Shown: piece after piece, positions 1-7,834 of the stretch
Position numbering within the stretch: the first letter of the stretch is position 1
Layout of the letters: every line of letters starts with the position of its first letter
Assembly (NCBI RefSeq): GCF_000192865.1
Contig: NC_015276.1
Span: 2,914,001-2,978,000 of the forward strand
DNA from: Marinomonas mediterranea MMB-1
Lineage (GTDB): Bacteria; Pseudomonadota; Gammaproteobacteria; Pseudomonadales; Marinomonadaceae
DNA: 64,000 bases
Reading direction: 5' to 3'
Program-made: the position numbers and the translations under genes
Notes under the pieces: generated by a model
What the model saw: only the letters and a program-made list of their open reading frames with translations
What the model was told of the DNA's origin: nothing
The model's database searches: none

Positions 1-88
1 TGGACAGTTTGAGAAAAACCACCACCAAGATAAATAAGAAAACCGGTATGGTCGCGACATAGTCAAAAATAAAATCTAGCTCTTCCAT
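1..88 (-). CDS. N-terminus of an unidentified membrane protein (partial)
   Basis: The first 29 codons of a minus-strand gene run off the left edge. The start ATG is at 88-86 with a weak GGA-containing site upstream. The peptide begins with acidic residues and then a strongly hydrophobic stretch (about residues 13-28), so it probably starts an inner-membrane protein. It follows the TauD-like gene in the same direction and may belong to the same transport/catabolic operon. Too little is present to name a family. Confidence 0.55.
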   Translation of the reverse strand, partial: MEELDFIFDYVATIPVFLFILVVVFLKLS

Positions 89-177
89 TTCTTTACATCC
101 TATAGAGTTGAATTTAGCCGATTGTTAAAAGTGCGATAGTACGCCTATCTTCATGTATATCAAGAGTAGCAATTCTC

Positions 178-1023
178 TTAATCCGAATTATTCTCGGCCC
201 CTTTCACCGTTACTCGATGCAACTTACGTGGCGTATCACCATAGTCTGTAACAGCAAAGTGCTGTGTGACACGATTATCCCAAATAGCGACTGACCCAGC
301 TTTCCAAGAAAACCGAACCTGAAACACGTCCTGCCGGGCGATCTCAAACAATTCTTGTAGGCATGCCTCGCTGTCCAGTGGTGTCATGCCGTCGATATAG
401 CGCGTAAATTGTTCATTAATAAACAGCGTTTCTTCTTGGGTTTCAGGGTGAACGTACATTAAAGGATGAAAGACAGGCGGATACTGAGCGCTCTTTTCAT
501 CGACGATGCTTTCGCCCTGTTCGTTTGTTTGATCGTAACGGCTATTTTTAAATGCGTGCAATTGATGACATGCTTCAAGCCCCTTCAAAGTTTGGCGACG
601 AGACTCTGGCAAACTTTGCCAAACGGCGGCCATCGAGCACCACAAGGTATCTCCCCCACGTTCAGGCACATATTGCGCGTGCAAAATAGAGCACTTTGGA
701 GGGAATCTCTGAAAAGTCATGTCCGTATGCCAAAAGCTTTCACCTGGAGGATTACCTCGACTGGTTTCGATGACAACAATTTGAGGATGTGATTCAACAT
801 GCGGAAAAAATGGATGAGGAGGTTCTAATTCGCCAAAGCGTTGACCTAATGCAAAATGCTGATCAGGGGTTAATTCTTGGTCGCGAAAGAACAGAACCTT
901 ATACTCTAGAAACGCGGAATAAAGCCGACTAAATTCATGCTCAGACAGGTCGTTAAGCTGCAACTCAGAGATTTCGGCGCCAATATGCCGACTCAATGGC
1001 GTAATTTTCATAAATGTTTTCAA
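178..1023 (-). CDS. TauD/TfdA-family 2-oxoglutarate/Fe(II) dioxygenase
   Basis: This 281-residue protein has the full TauD/TfdA length and motifs: an HTD iron site (His99, Asp101), a distal His255 and a 2-oxoglutarate-binding Arg near 266-270. Family members oxidise a substrate carbon while decarboxylating 2-oxoglutarate, often to release sulfite or to hydroxylate a small amino or carboxylic compound. It is the last complete gene of a minus-strand ABC-importer operon, so it probably acts on the imported compound. A second Met at residue 5 is an alternative start. The substrate is unknown; true taurine dioxygenase is possible, but the spermidine/putrescine-type importer upstream argues against taurine. 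Confidence 0.85.
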   Translation of the reverse strand: MKTFMKITPLSRHIGAEISELQLNDLSEHEFSRLYSAFLEYKVLFFRDQELTPDQHFALGQRFGELEPPHPFFPHVESHPQIVVIETSRGNPPGESFWHTDMTFQRFPPKCSILHAQYVPERGGDTLWCSMAAVWQSLPESRRQTLKGLEACHQLHAFKNSRYDQTNEQGESIVDEKSAQYPPVFHPLMYVHPETQEETLFINEQFTRYIDGMTPLDSEACLQELFEIARQDVFQVRFSWKAGSVAIWDNRVTQHFAVTDYGDTPRKLHRVTVKGAENNSD

Positions 1024-1114
1024 CGCTAGATCAAACGGTTATAGGTGTGATCATAACGGAAAAACAAATAACTGAAAAACAAAGCTCCTCCTAAAACCAA
1101 ATACACGGCCGAGC

Positions 1115-1148
1115 TAGCACTTTGTATGAGATAGCACTTTGTACGAGA
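1115..1148. repeat. 17-bp tandem duplication
   Basis: Two adjacent 17-bp units, each starting TAGCACTTTGTA and ending GAGA, differ at one base. They lie in the gap between the racemase and dioxygenase genes. No function is evident. Confidence 0.8.
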
Positions 1149-1174
1149 TTTGATTTTTCAGGCTTTTATTGATT

Positions 1175-1876
1175 TTAGGCTTTGGTTTCCGGCCACGCAT
1201 AACCCGCTACCTTACTTGTTGCGAGTTTTAGCGAGATAAAGCCATCGGCAAAGGTAATAGCAATACGCACTCCATCCAAAACCGGCACACCGATATCACT
1301 CTGTAAGCGCTCCACCCAGTGACTCATTCCACCGCAGCCAAGTACGAGTGCGTCTCCTCGGTTCGCTTGCAATACGTTACTCGCAGCGCTTCTTACAACA
1401 TCGTAACTTTCCTCATTGCTTTCAAGAGACAAGACAGGCAAGCCCGATGCATAAACACCGCCACAGCGATTCACTAATCCATAGTGACTCAGATTGCGTT
1501 CCAGAATCGAAACGGATCGCTCTAACGTTGTCATCACAACAAAGCTCTGACTAACAAAGCTTGCCGCATGCATCGCTGCCTCTCCGATCCCAATGACAGG
1601 GGATGCCGTAATCTCACGCGCGGCATCCAATCCAGTGTCGTCAAAACACGCAATCACATAAGCTTTCGGCGGTACGTCGGAGTTTTCAAGTTGTCGAATT
1701 TTTTCAAGCAAGTGATACGCTGCTTCAACACCGTCGCTGTGCCCTTCTATGCTGACGGGGCTAGCCAAGCACTCATACCATCGTGTCTCATTATGCAGCG
1801 ATAAATTCAAACAGGACGCCTGCATTTGTTGAGTCATGGAGTGTGATGCATTCGGGTTTATAATCGCAATCGTCAT
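1175..1876 (-). CDS. Aspartate/glutamate/hydantoin racemase family protein
   Basis: The 233-residue protein opens with the NPN motif typical of hydantoin racemases. It has the two cysteines expected of the cofactor-independent two-base racemase fold, Cys77 (in ACFDD) and Cys181 (in GCGGM). Such enzymes racemise amino acids or 5-substituted hydantoins; close relatives also include non-racemising maleate isomerases and allantoin racemases. It sits 47 bp after the second ABC permease, suggesting that the imported substrate is racemised or isomerised before the dioxygenase acts. The exact substrate cannot be read from sequence. Confidence 0.85.
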   Translation of the reverse strand: MTIAIINPNASHSMTQQMQASCLNLSLHNETRWYECLASPVSIEGHSDGVEAAYHLLEKIRQLENSDVPPKAYVIACFDDTGLDAAREITASPVIGIGEAAMHAASFVSQSFVVMTTLERSVSILERNLSHYGLVNRCGGVYASGLPVLSLESNEESYDVVRSAASNVLQANRGDALVLGCGGMSHWVERLQSDIGVPVLDGVRIAITFADGFISLKLATSKVAGYAWPETKA

Positions 1877-1923
1877 CGGTTCATCCTTATCATATTAGGC
1901 ACTCATTGCCCCGCTCAATATTG

Positions 1924-2757
1924 TCACCTGGTTCGCGCCTTCCTTAACTGCTTAACCAACACTAATGTGAGCAAAATGACGCAAAGCGACACCAAGGTCG
2001 TGACGGTACCCAAGGCGTACAGTACAGGTGAGGTTACATTCGTTGTCATGGCAAACAGCTCTAGAGGCAGAGTATTCAAAGAGCCCGATGTCATTAAGGT
2101 GCGAGCAAATTCGTCGTAACTTAACGTGAACCCAAATAAGCCAATGCCCGTTAAACTAGGCGCTAACAAAGGCAAAAGAATAAAACGAAAAGTTTGTAAC
2201 GTCGTTGCCCCTAAGTCGGCCGACGCCATTTCATAGCTTGGGTTAAACCGATTAAATACTGCAAACATAATGAGCAGACCGAACGGCAACGTCCACGTCA
2301 AGTGAGAGCCAAAACCCGAGCTAAACCAATTGGGCGTGAAGCCAAAGCGGTCAAACATCAAACCAATACCTAGACTGACAAGAATCGATGGCAGTATCAG
2401 GCTCGTCAGTGTGAGGTAAAACACGGTACTGCTTCCAACGAAACGCTTTCGAAAAGCAAGACCTGCAAGCAATGAGAACGTAACCGTGCAAACCATGACC
2501 ATCAACCCCAACGCAAACGATCTCAATAACGCACTGGAAAAGTCTCCTACTGCCTGACGTTCAAAAAGCTGCCCAAACCAATGTAAGGAGACACCTCTCA
2601 TGGGGAAAGTTAATCCACCGCTTTCACCTTGAAAGGATAAGATTGCGATCGTTATGTTCGGGCCGTATAGAAAAACCGTAAAAAGAACAAAAAATAATCC
2701 GAGAAAATAGAAGCTCGCTGGTCTTTTATCCACGCTATAACTCCTTACGTACATCAA
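1924..2757 (-). CDS. ABC transporter permease, PotC-like
   Basis: A 277-residue inner-membrane permease with about six hydrophobic helices. The EAA-type cytoplasmic loop (MASADLGATTLQTF, about residues 177-190) docks on the ATPase. It resembles the PotC/YdcV half of spermidine/putrescine-type importers. Its start overlaps the end of the preceding permease gene by 23 bp, indicating translational coupling. It forms a heterodimer with the product of 2735-3589. Confidence 0.88.
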   Translation of the reverse strand: MMYVRSYSVDKRPASFYFLGLFFVLFTVFLYGPNITIAILSFQGESGGLTFPMRGVSLHWFGQLFERQAVGDFSSALLRSFALGLMVMVCTVTFSLLAGLAFRKRFVGSSTVFYLTLTSLILPSILVSLGIGLMFDRFGFTPNWFSSGFGSHLTWTLPFGLLIMFAVFNRFNPSYEMASADLGATTLQTFRFILLPLLAPSLTGIGLFGFTLSYDEFARTLMTSGSLNTLPLELFAMTTNVTSPVLYALGTVTTLVSLCVILLTLVLVKQLRKARTR

Positions 2758-3589
2758 CGAGTCGAAATAGAATCATCAGCATCATTAGCACGGTAATCAA
2801 AAGTATAATGGCGCCTGCGGCCGCAGCAGGGTATTGAAGTAACGAAATTTCATTATAAATTAAGGTCGCCACATTCGCTTTTATGCCACCCCCCATTATT
2901 TTGACCGTGATAAAGTCGCCCATTACCAGCGTAAAAACAAAGATACTCCCGACCATAATTCCAGATTTTGACAGCGGCACAATAATGTCTTTTAAGATTT
3001 GCCAAGGCGCCGCACCGGCATCCACGGCCGCTTCGACAAGGTTGCGGTCTATGCGCATCATGCTGTTGAAAATAGGAACAACCATAAACATGGTGTACAA
3101 ATGGACGTAGGCCAAAATAATCGCGAAGTCGCTGTAGAGCAACCAATCCAGAGGTTGTTCAATCACACCACTGGTTTGTAAGGCCGAGTTCACTAGTCCA
3201 TTTCGCCCCAACAAAGGAATCCATGAAATCATGCGAATGATGTTGGAAGTAAAAAAGGGCACCGTGCAAAGCAGGAACAATATTGTCTGCATTCTCTGAC
3301 TACGCACATGAAACGCCAGAAAGTAGGCAACAGTGAAGCCAATCAGAAACGTAAAAAACCAAGTGAGAAACGCATACTTAAATGTCTGAATATAAGCCTT
3401 TAACGTCACCTTTGAGGTGAGCAAGAACTCATAATTTTCCAGAATGAAATCCGGTATTAAGGAGTACTCATTATAATCCCAAAAGCTCACCACTAAAATG
3501 ACGCAAATAGGAAACACTAAAAACCCCAGCAATGTGAGCGTCAGTGGTAATGCTTGCCAGTAACTGTGTATTTGTCTCGGCGATATCAT
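2735..3589 (-). CDS. ABC transporter permease, PotB-like
   Basis: This 284-residue permease has about six membrane segments and an EAA-type loop (EAAVDAGAAPWQIL) in its C-terminal half. It is the PotB/YdcU-like partner of the downstream permease. It lies 53 bp after the solute-binding-protein gene. The leader before it contains only a weak five-bp stem followed by a short U tract when read on the minus strand, so read-through from the upstream genes is expected. Confidence 0.88.
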   Translation of the reverse strand: MISPRQIHSYWQALPLTLTLLGFLVFPICVILVVSFWDYNEYSLIPDFILENYEFLLTSKVTLKAYIQTFKYAFLTWFFTFLIGFTVAYFLAFHVRSQRMQTILFLLCTVPFFTSNIIRMISWIPLLGRNGLVNSALQTSGVIEQPLDWLLYSDFAIILAYVHLYTMFMVVPIFNSMMRIDRNLVEAAVDAGAAPWQILKDIIVPLSKSGIMVGSIFVFTLVMGDFITVKIMGGGIKANVATLIYNEISLLQYPAAAAGAIILLITVLMMLMILFRLVDVRKEL

Positions 3590-3642
3590 GGTCGATTTAC
3601 ATACCTTATAAAAATGAGGACATCCCTATCCTCTTTCCCCTT

Positions 3643-4977
3643 TTAAGAAACTATAAATTCGTTCCACTTCCTAACCATGTATTTGTTTTGATCCATGACG
3701 GAGTTCCAACAAGCAACAGCCCCCATGCGTTCCCAATACGAACCGCCATCACGCACCGCGCCTGCCTTTTCCATCACGTTGCCATCAGGACTCAAAATAG
3801 TGCCTTGCGCAGGTTTACCTTCGATCCAAAAACCCCATTCATCTGGTGTCATATAATCTTTCGATGTTGACGGCGCTGCACTGTAGTAACCTTGTCGATT
3901 CAGGTACGCTCCAACCCAACCAGACAAATACCAGTCAATGTATTCATAGGCCGCTTCGAGCTCCAAACCAGATAGATGCGATGCCAACCCTAAACCACCA
4001 CCCCAAGCACGATAACCTTCTTTTAACGGCTGATAGGTACACTGAATACCACGGCTTCGTACCGCTGCGACCGCAGGCGACCACATACTTTGAATCACCA
4101 CTTCGCCAGACGCCATTAAGTTGACGGACTCGTCAAAGGATTTCCAAAAGGCGCGAAACTGCCCTTGGCGCTTCGCCGCGATCAGAATCTCGATGGTCTT
4201 ATCAATTTCTTCGCGCGTCATATTGCCCTTATCGGCGTATGTAATTTCGCCCATCGCCTCACAGATCATCGCCGCATCCATGATGCCAATGGACGGAATA
4301 TTCAGTATCGATGTTTTACCTTTGAACGCGGGGTCCATTATGTCTGCCCACGTCGTGATTGGACGGCCGACCAAATCAGGGCGAATTCCCAATGTATCGG
4401 CATTGTAGATTGTCGGTATTAACGTCATCCAATTGGTTTGCTCAGTCGCAAAGCGTTTAGAGTCTTTCGATTCAACAAAACCAACCGTATGAGGCGCGGT
4501 GCCTTGAGCAATAACAGAATCTGACGTTAGCTTGCCGTTAATAAACAAGGGGGAGATTTTACTGAAGTTCTTTAACTTACTGGTGTCCAGCGGCTGCATA
4601 ACACCAGAAGGGAACACTTTTTTACAGATCCAGTATTCGATGTCGGCAATATCGTAGGATTTAGGTTGGGTCACGGCTCGCTGCGTCACGCTGTCGGAAT
4701 CAAGCGAGGTGAGCTGCAGATTAAAGCCCAGATCTTCTTTACACTTATCGGCAATGGCATTTAGGTTAGATACGCCTGTACCAAACTGACGAAGCGTCAC
4801 GTTCTTTATATTTTGCGCCCAAATCATTGGAAAGCCGGAAATCGCACCCGCAGCGACGCCTGCTTTTGCCGCGCCTTTTAGTAACGAGCGGCGACTCACA
4901 GATGGAGACTTAAGATCCGTCTCGACAGAAGAAGCGTTGTCCTGATTTGGTTGATCAATGACCGTTTTGTCTTTCAT
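3643..4977 (-). CDS. Periplasmic solute-binding protein with Tat signal (PotD-type)
   Basis: A 444-residue extracellular binding protein of the spermidine/putrescine class. The N-terminus has a twin-arginine motif SRRSLLK at residues 28-34, then a small-residue hydrophobic segment ending near PMIWAQ, so it is predicted to be exported folded by the Tat system. The mature part begins with a typical type-2 binding-protein strand (VTLRQFGTG). Lying between the ATPase and permease genes, it supplies substrate to that importer. The ligand is unknown; the dioxygenase and racemase genes downstream suggest an amine or amino-acid derivative. Confidence 0.87.
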   Translation of the reverse strand: MKDKTVIDQPNQDNASSVETDLKSPSVSRRSLLKGAAKAGVAAGAISGFPMIWAQNIKNVTLRQFGTGVSNLNAIADKCKEDLGFNLQLTSLDSDSVTQRAVTQPKSYDIADIEYWICKKVFPSGVMQPLDTSKLKNFSKISPLFINGKLTSDSVIAQGTAPHTVGFVESKDSKRFATEQTNWMTLIPTIYNADTLGIRPDLVGRPITTWADIMDPAFKGKTSILNIPSIGIMDAAMICEAMGEITYADKGNMTREEIDKTIEILIAAKRQGQFRAFWKSFDESVNLMASGEVVIQSMWSPAVAAVRSRGIQCTYQPLKEGYRAWGGGLGLASHLSGLELEAAYEYIDWYLSGWVGAYLNRQGYYSAAPSTSKDYMTPDEWGFWIEGKPAQGTILSPDGNVMEKAGAVRDGGSYWERMGAVACWNSVMDQNKYMVRKWNEFIVS

Positions 4978-4999
4978 TTTTTGTCTCCATTGAGGTTAG

Positions 5000-6013
5000 C
5001 TAACAACGAAACGTATTGATCCGCTCTTCGGACCAATACAGGGGAATAGATTTACCGCTGGATATCAAACGCGCGTCGAATGTGTCTTCAGACAGGTAGC
5101 AAGTTATGCTTTGGCCGTCTTCAAGTACGCATTCAACGAGATAAAATTGGGCTTGAAACTCCGCATCGATGACGTCGGCTTTGACGGTGATGTCGTTTTC
5201 AGAGCGTGGTTGCGTCGAGATATGATCTGCCCTTACCGAAAACAAAGAGCCTGACCCCTTACTTAAAAATGCAAGGGAACCAGACGCTTTAAGCACATTG
5301 TGGCCACCAATAAAATTGGCGACAAAGGGTGTATTTGGGGATTCAAAAATAGCCCGTGGCGATCCCACTTGCTCTATTTTTCCTCCTGACATGACAATCG
5401 CTTGATCTGCTAAGGCAAATGCCTCTTCTTGCGAATGAGTAACATGAATAAAAGTGAGGCCTAATTTTTGCTGAAGCTGCTTTAACTCTTTGCGCATCTG
5501 TATTCTAAGAAACGGGTCCAAAGCAGACAGAGGCTCATCTAAGAGCACAACATCGGGCTTACAAATAAGCGCCCTCGCTAACGCGATTCGTTGTTGCTGA
5601 CCGCCAGAAAGTTGATCCGGAAATTTATTCGCATGCTCTACCATGTTCACTAGGCCGAGCATTTCATTGGCTTGCTCGTATCGATCCGCCTTACTGACGC
5701 CGCTTATTTTCAATCCATATGAGACATTGTCTAGGCAGTTCATATGAGGAAACAACGCGTAGTCTTGAAACATCATGGCGGTGCCACGTTGTCGTGGCGT
5801 CAACCGTGTCACATTGCGATCATTTAATAAAATATCGCCATCCGTCACCGTTTCGTGGCCTGCGATCATCCTTAATGTCGTGCTTTTACCGCAACCACTT
5901 GGCCCAAGCAGACAGCAGTAACTCCCCTTTTCGACCTTGACATTAATCGCGTCAACGACCGGATTTTGATCATAAACCTTCGTTGTCTGTACTAACTCTA
6001 TCGAACCCGACAT
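5000..6013 (-). CDS. ABC transporter ATPase, PotA-like
   Basis: The 337-residue ATPase is complete: Walker A GPSGCGKST (37-45), Q-loop Gln83, signature LSGGQ (135-139), Walker B VVLLDEP (155-161), and a C-terminal TOBE-like regulatory domain from about residue 235. It is the first gene of the minus-strand importer operon (ATPase, binding protein, two permeases, racemase, dioxygenase). It is divergent from the GntR gene across a 260-bp promoter region containing a repeated palindrome. Confidence 0.9.
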   Translation of the reverse strand: MSGSIELVQTTKVYDQNPVVDAINVKVEKGSYCCLLGPSGCGKSTTLRMIAGHETVTDGDILLNDRNVTRLTPRQRGTAMMFQDYALFPHMNCLDNVSYGLKISGVSKADRYEQANEMLGLVNMVEHANKFPDQLSGGQQQRIALARALICKPDVVLLDEPLSALDPFLRIQMRKELKQLQQKLGLTFIHVTHSQEEAFALADQAIVMSGGKIEQVGSPRAIFESPNTPFVANFIGGHNVLKASGSLAFLSKGSGSLFSVRADHISTQPRSENDITVKADVIDAEFQAQFYLVECVLEDGQSITCYLSEDTFDARLISSGKSIPLYWSEERINTFRC

Positions 6014-6042
6014 AGCTCAGAATCCCAAATAGTTATCCATAA

Positions 6043-6054
6043 ATTGTTAGCAAT
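6043..6054. promoter_or_regulatory. Candidate GntR operator, ABC-operon side
   Basis: The 12-mer ATTGTTAGCAAT has inverted ATTG/CAAT halves. It lies 30 bp upstream of the ATPase start, and its exact reverse complement occurs at 6251-6262 next to the GntR gene. A degenerate copy (ATTGTTTGCAAG) starts at 6064, 21 bp away, or two helical turns. The placement fits repression or autoregulation by the divergent GntR protein. Confidence 0.6.
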
Positions 6055-6250
6055 CTTTTCTATATTGTTTGCAAGTGCGATGCCATTCTTACCAAAACCT
6101 TGAATACAGAGGCTTATATTGGATTTGAATACATGAACAAATAATGGGAAAAACATCTTAAATTAGTGCATTTTTCACCATTTATGATCAATTAGAGTGC
6201 AATCTCAGTATTTTGATGTGAAATAAAGCTGTGCTAGGCTTAATCTAAAT

Positions 6251-6262
6251 ATTGCTAACAAT
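6251..6262. promoter_or_regulatory. Candidate GntR operator, gntR side
   Basis: ATTGCTAACAAT is the exact reverse complement of the site at 6043-6054. It ends 11 bp before the GntR start codon. A possible promoter (TTGATG near 6213, TAGGCT about 16 bp downstream) lies just upstream, so a bound regulator would block its own transcription or early elongation. Confidence 0.6.
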
Positions 6263-6273
6263 CTAATATCTCT

Positions 6274-6963
6274 ATGTCTATTAAGAAAGAAACTGAAATC
6301 CAAAGAGTCGTTCGAGCGATAAGCAACGCGGTCGCCGAGCAACGCCTCCCGCCGGGAACACGATTGGTAGAAGCAGAGTTAGTCACGCGCTTAAAAGCCA
6401 ACCGAAATCACGTTCGTTCAGCCCTAAAACGCTTAGAGTTAGAACGCATCGTTACGATCGTGCCAAACAAAGGCGCCAGCATTTCGCAACCGTCTGTGGA
6501 AGAAGCCAGAGAAGTGTTTACCGCACGATCCATTGTCGAACGTGGGATCATTGAAATACTGAGCGAAAAATGCCGTCAAATGGACATTGCCATTCTAAAA
6601 AAGCAACTCAATACTGAGCTTGCTGCCATTCAGCAAAATAAACGTGAGCAGATCATCAAAGAATCGGGTGAATTTCACCTTCTTTTAGCACGGCTCGCGG
6701 GCAACTCCGTCCTTGCAGACATGCTGCAAAACCTCATTACACGAAGCTCGCTCATAATTTCTCTATATCAAATTGAAGCGGGAGAATTATGTGGCTGTGA
6801 TGACCATAAAAACATTGTACAAACACTCGAAAACAGCGATATAAACGCCGCCATTCTCTATATGAAACAACATTTAGCTGATATTGAAAGTCACTTAAAA
6901 CTGGATTTTTGGGAGAACAAAAAAGTCGATATGGAGAACGTATTCAGAGAAAGCGAACCATAA
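6274..6963 (+). CDS. GntR-family (FCD) transcriptional regulator
   Basis: The 229-residue protein has an N-terminal winged helix (about residues 10-70; LPPGTRLVEAELVTRL is the typical GntR start) and an all-helical FCD ligand domain (about 80-215). FCD regulators bind small organic acids or amino acids and usually repress neighbouring catabolic genes. It is divergent from the ABC operon and is followed by a VOC-like gene. The shared palindromes at 6043 and 6251 are its likely operators. Confidence 0.88.
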   Translation: MSIKKETEIQRVVRAISNAVAEQRLPPGTRLVEAELVTRLKANRNHVRSALKRLELERIVTIVPNKGASISQPSVEEAREVFTARSIVERGIIEILSEKCRQMDIAILKKQLNTELAAIQQNKREQIIKESGEFHLLLARLAGNSVLADMLQNLITRSSLIISLYQIEAGELCGCDDHKNIVQTLENSDINAAILYMKQHLADIESHLKLDFWENKKVDMENVFRESEP

Positions 6964-7076
6964 AGCCTGACTTCCCTAATATTTACAAAGTTACACGCTG
7001 GCGGTTAGCCGATTTCGTCCTTATGATGTTTTGAATACGTTTCATATCAAAAACGCATAATGTAGGGACAGTAAAC

Positions 7077-7775
7077 GTGGAGATTGATCATGTATTCATC
7101 GCGACCCCATCTCGCGAAGAAGCCAACGCCTTTTTCAACTTAGGGTTTAATGAAACTCAAGGACGCCGCCATGCAGGCCAAGGCACAAAAAATCGAATCG
7201 TTCGATTCAACAATGTGTTTCTCGAATTTTTATATCTCGTAGACAAACATGAAGCAACCAGCTCCACAACTTCAAGAACTCAGCTTTATCAACGATTGAC
7301 TCCATCGAGACACCCGACGGTTTCTCCATTTGGCGTGTGCTTTAGACCGTCTATTAACAGCTTTTCATTTACGATGGAATATTGGGATTACAAACCCAGC
7401 TATTTACCAAATGGCGTTTCGATTCCAGTCAGTACTCAGGGTTTAGAAGAACCCATGTGGTTTTTCTTGAGCTTTGGCAAAGCACCGAGTAACACACTAA
7501 ACAACGACGATTCGCTTATCCACAAGAACGGCGCAGAACACGTAACGAACGTCCAGCTTCACTGTGCTCATTTTTCAGACGAAACAAAAAGAACGCTTAG
7601 TGACATTGATCAGCTAACACTCCTAGAAACGCAAAGGATAGAAGATCAGATAGAAGAAAGTCACTCACCGAATGTACCGCCAAACATCCACCTTTTAGAA
7701 CTTGAACTGGATAATGGGCGACAAGGAAAAACCTATGATCTACGCCCAAATCTTCCATTAATTGTCTCCGTTTAA
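7077..7775 (+). CDS. Glyoxalase-like (VOC fold) protein
   Basis: A 232-residue protein that starts with a VOC/glyoxalase-like strand (IDHVFIATPSREEA), followed by a motif rich in RHAGQGTKNR and FLEFLYLVD. This arrangement is seen in the glyoxalase-like domain family (PF13468 type). The start is GTG, preceded by AGGGA at about 7063. It is 113 bp downstream of the GntR gene, same strand, and ends at a strong terminator, so it may share that transcript. Substrate and metal use are unknown. Confidence 0.65.
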   Translation: MEIDHVFIATPSREEANAFFNLGFNETQGRRHAGQGTKNRIVRFNNVFLEFLYLVDKHEATSSTTSRTQLYQRLTPSRHPTVSPFGVCFRPSINSFSFTMEYWDYKPSYLPNGVSIPVSTQGLEEPMWFFLSFGKAPSNTLNNDDSLIHKNGAEHVTNVQLHCAHFSDETKRTLSDIDQLTLLETQRIEDQIEESHSPNVPPNIHLLELELDNGRQGKTYDLRPNLPLIVSV

Positions 7776-7786
7776 AACACTATAAA

Positions 7787-7817
7787 TAAAAAGCAGGGCT
7801 AAATGCCCTGCTTTTTT
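7787..7817. terminator. Bidirectional rho-independent terminator
   Basis: A stem AAAAAGCAGGGC / GCCCTGCTTTTTT with a five-base loop. It has a U tract in both directions and separates the convergent VOC-like and pectate lyase genes. Confidence 0.9.
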
Positions 7818-7834
7818 GCTCCTACGATTTATTA

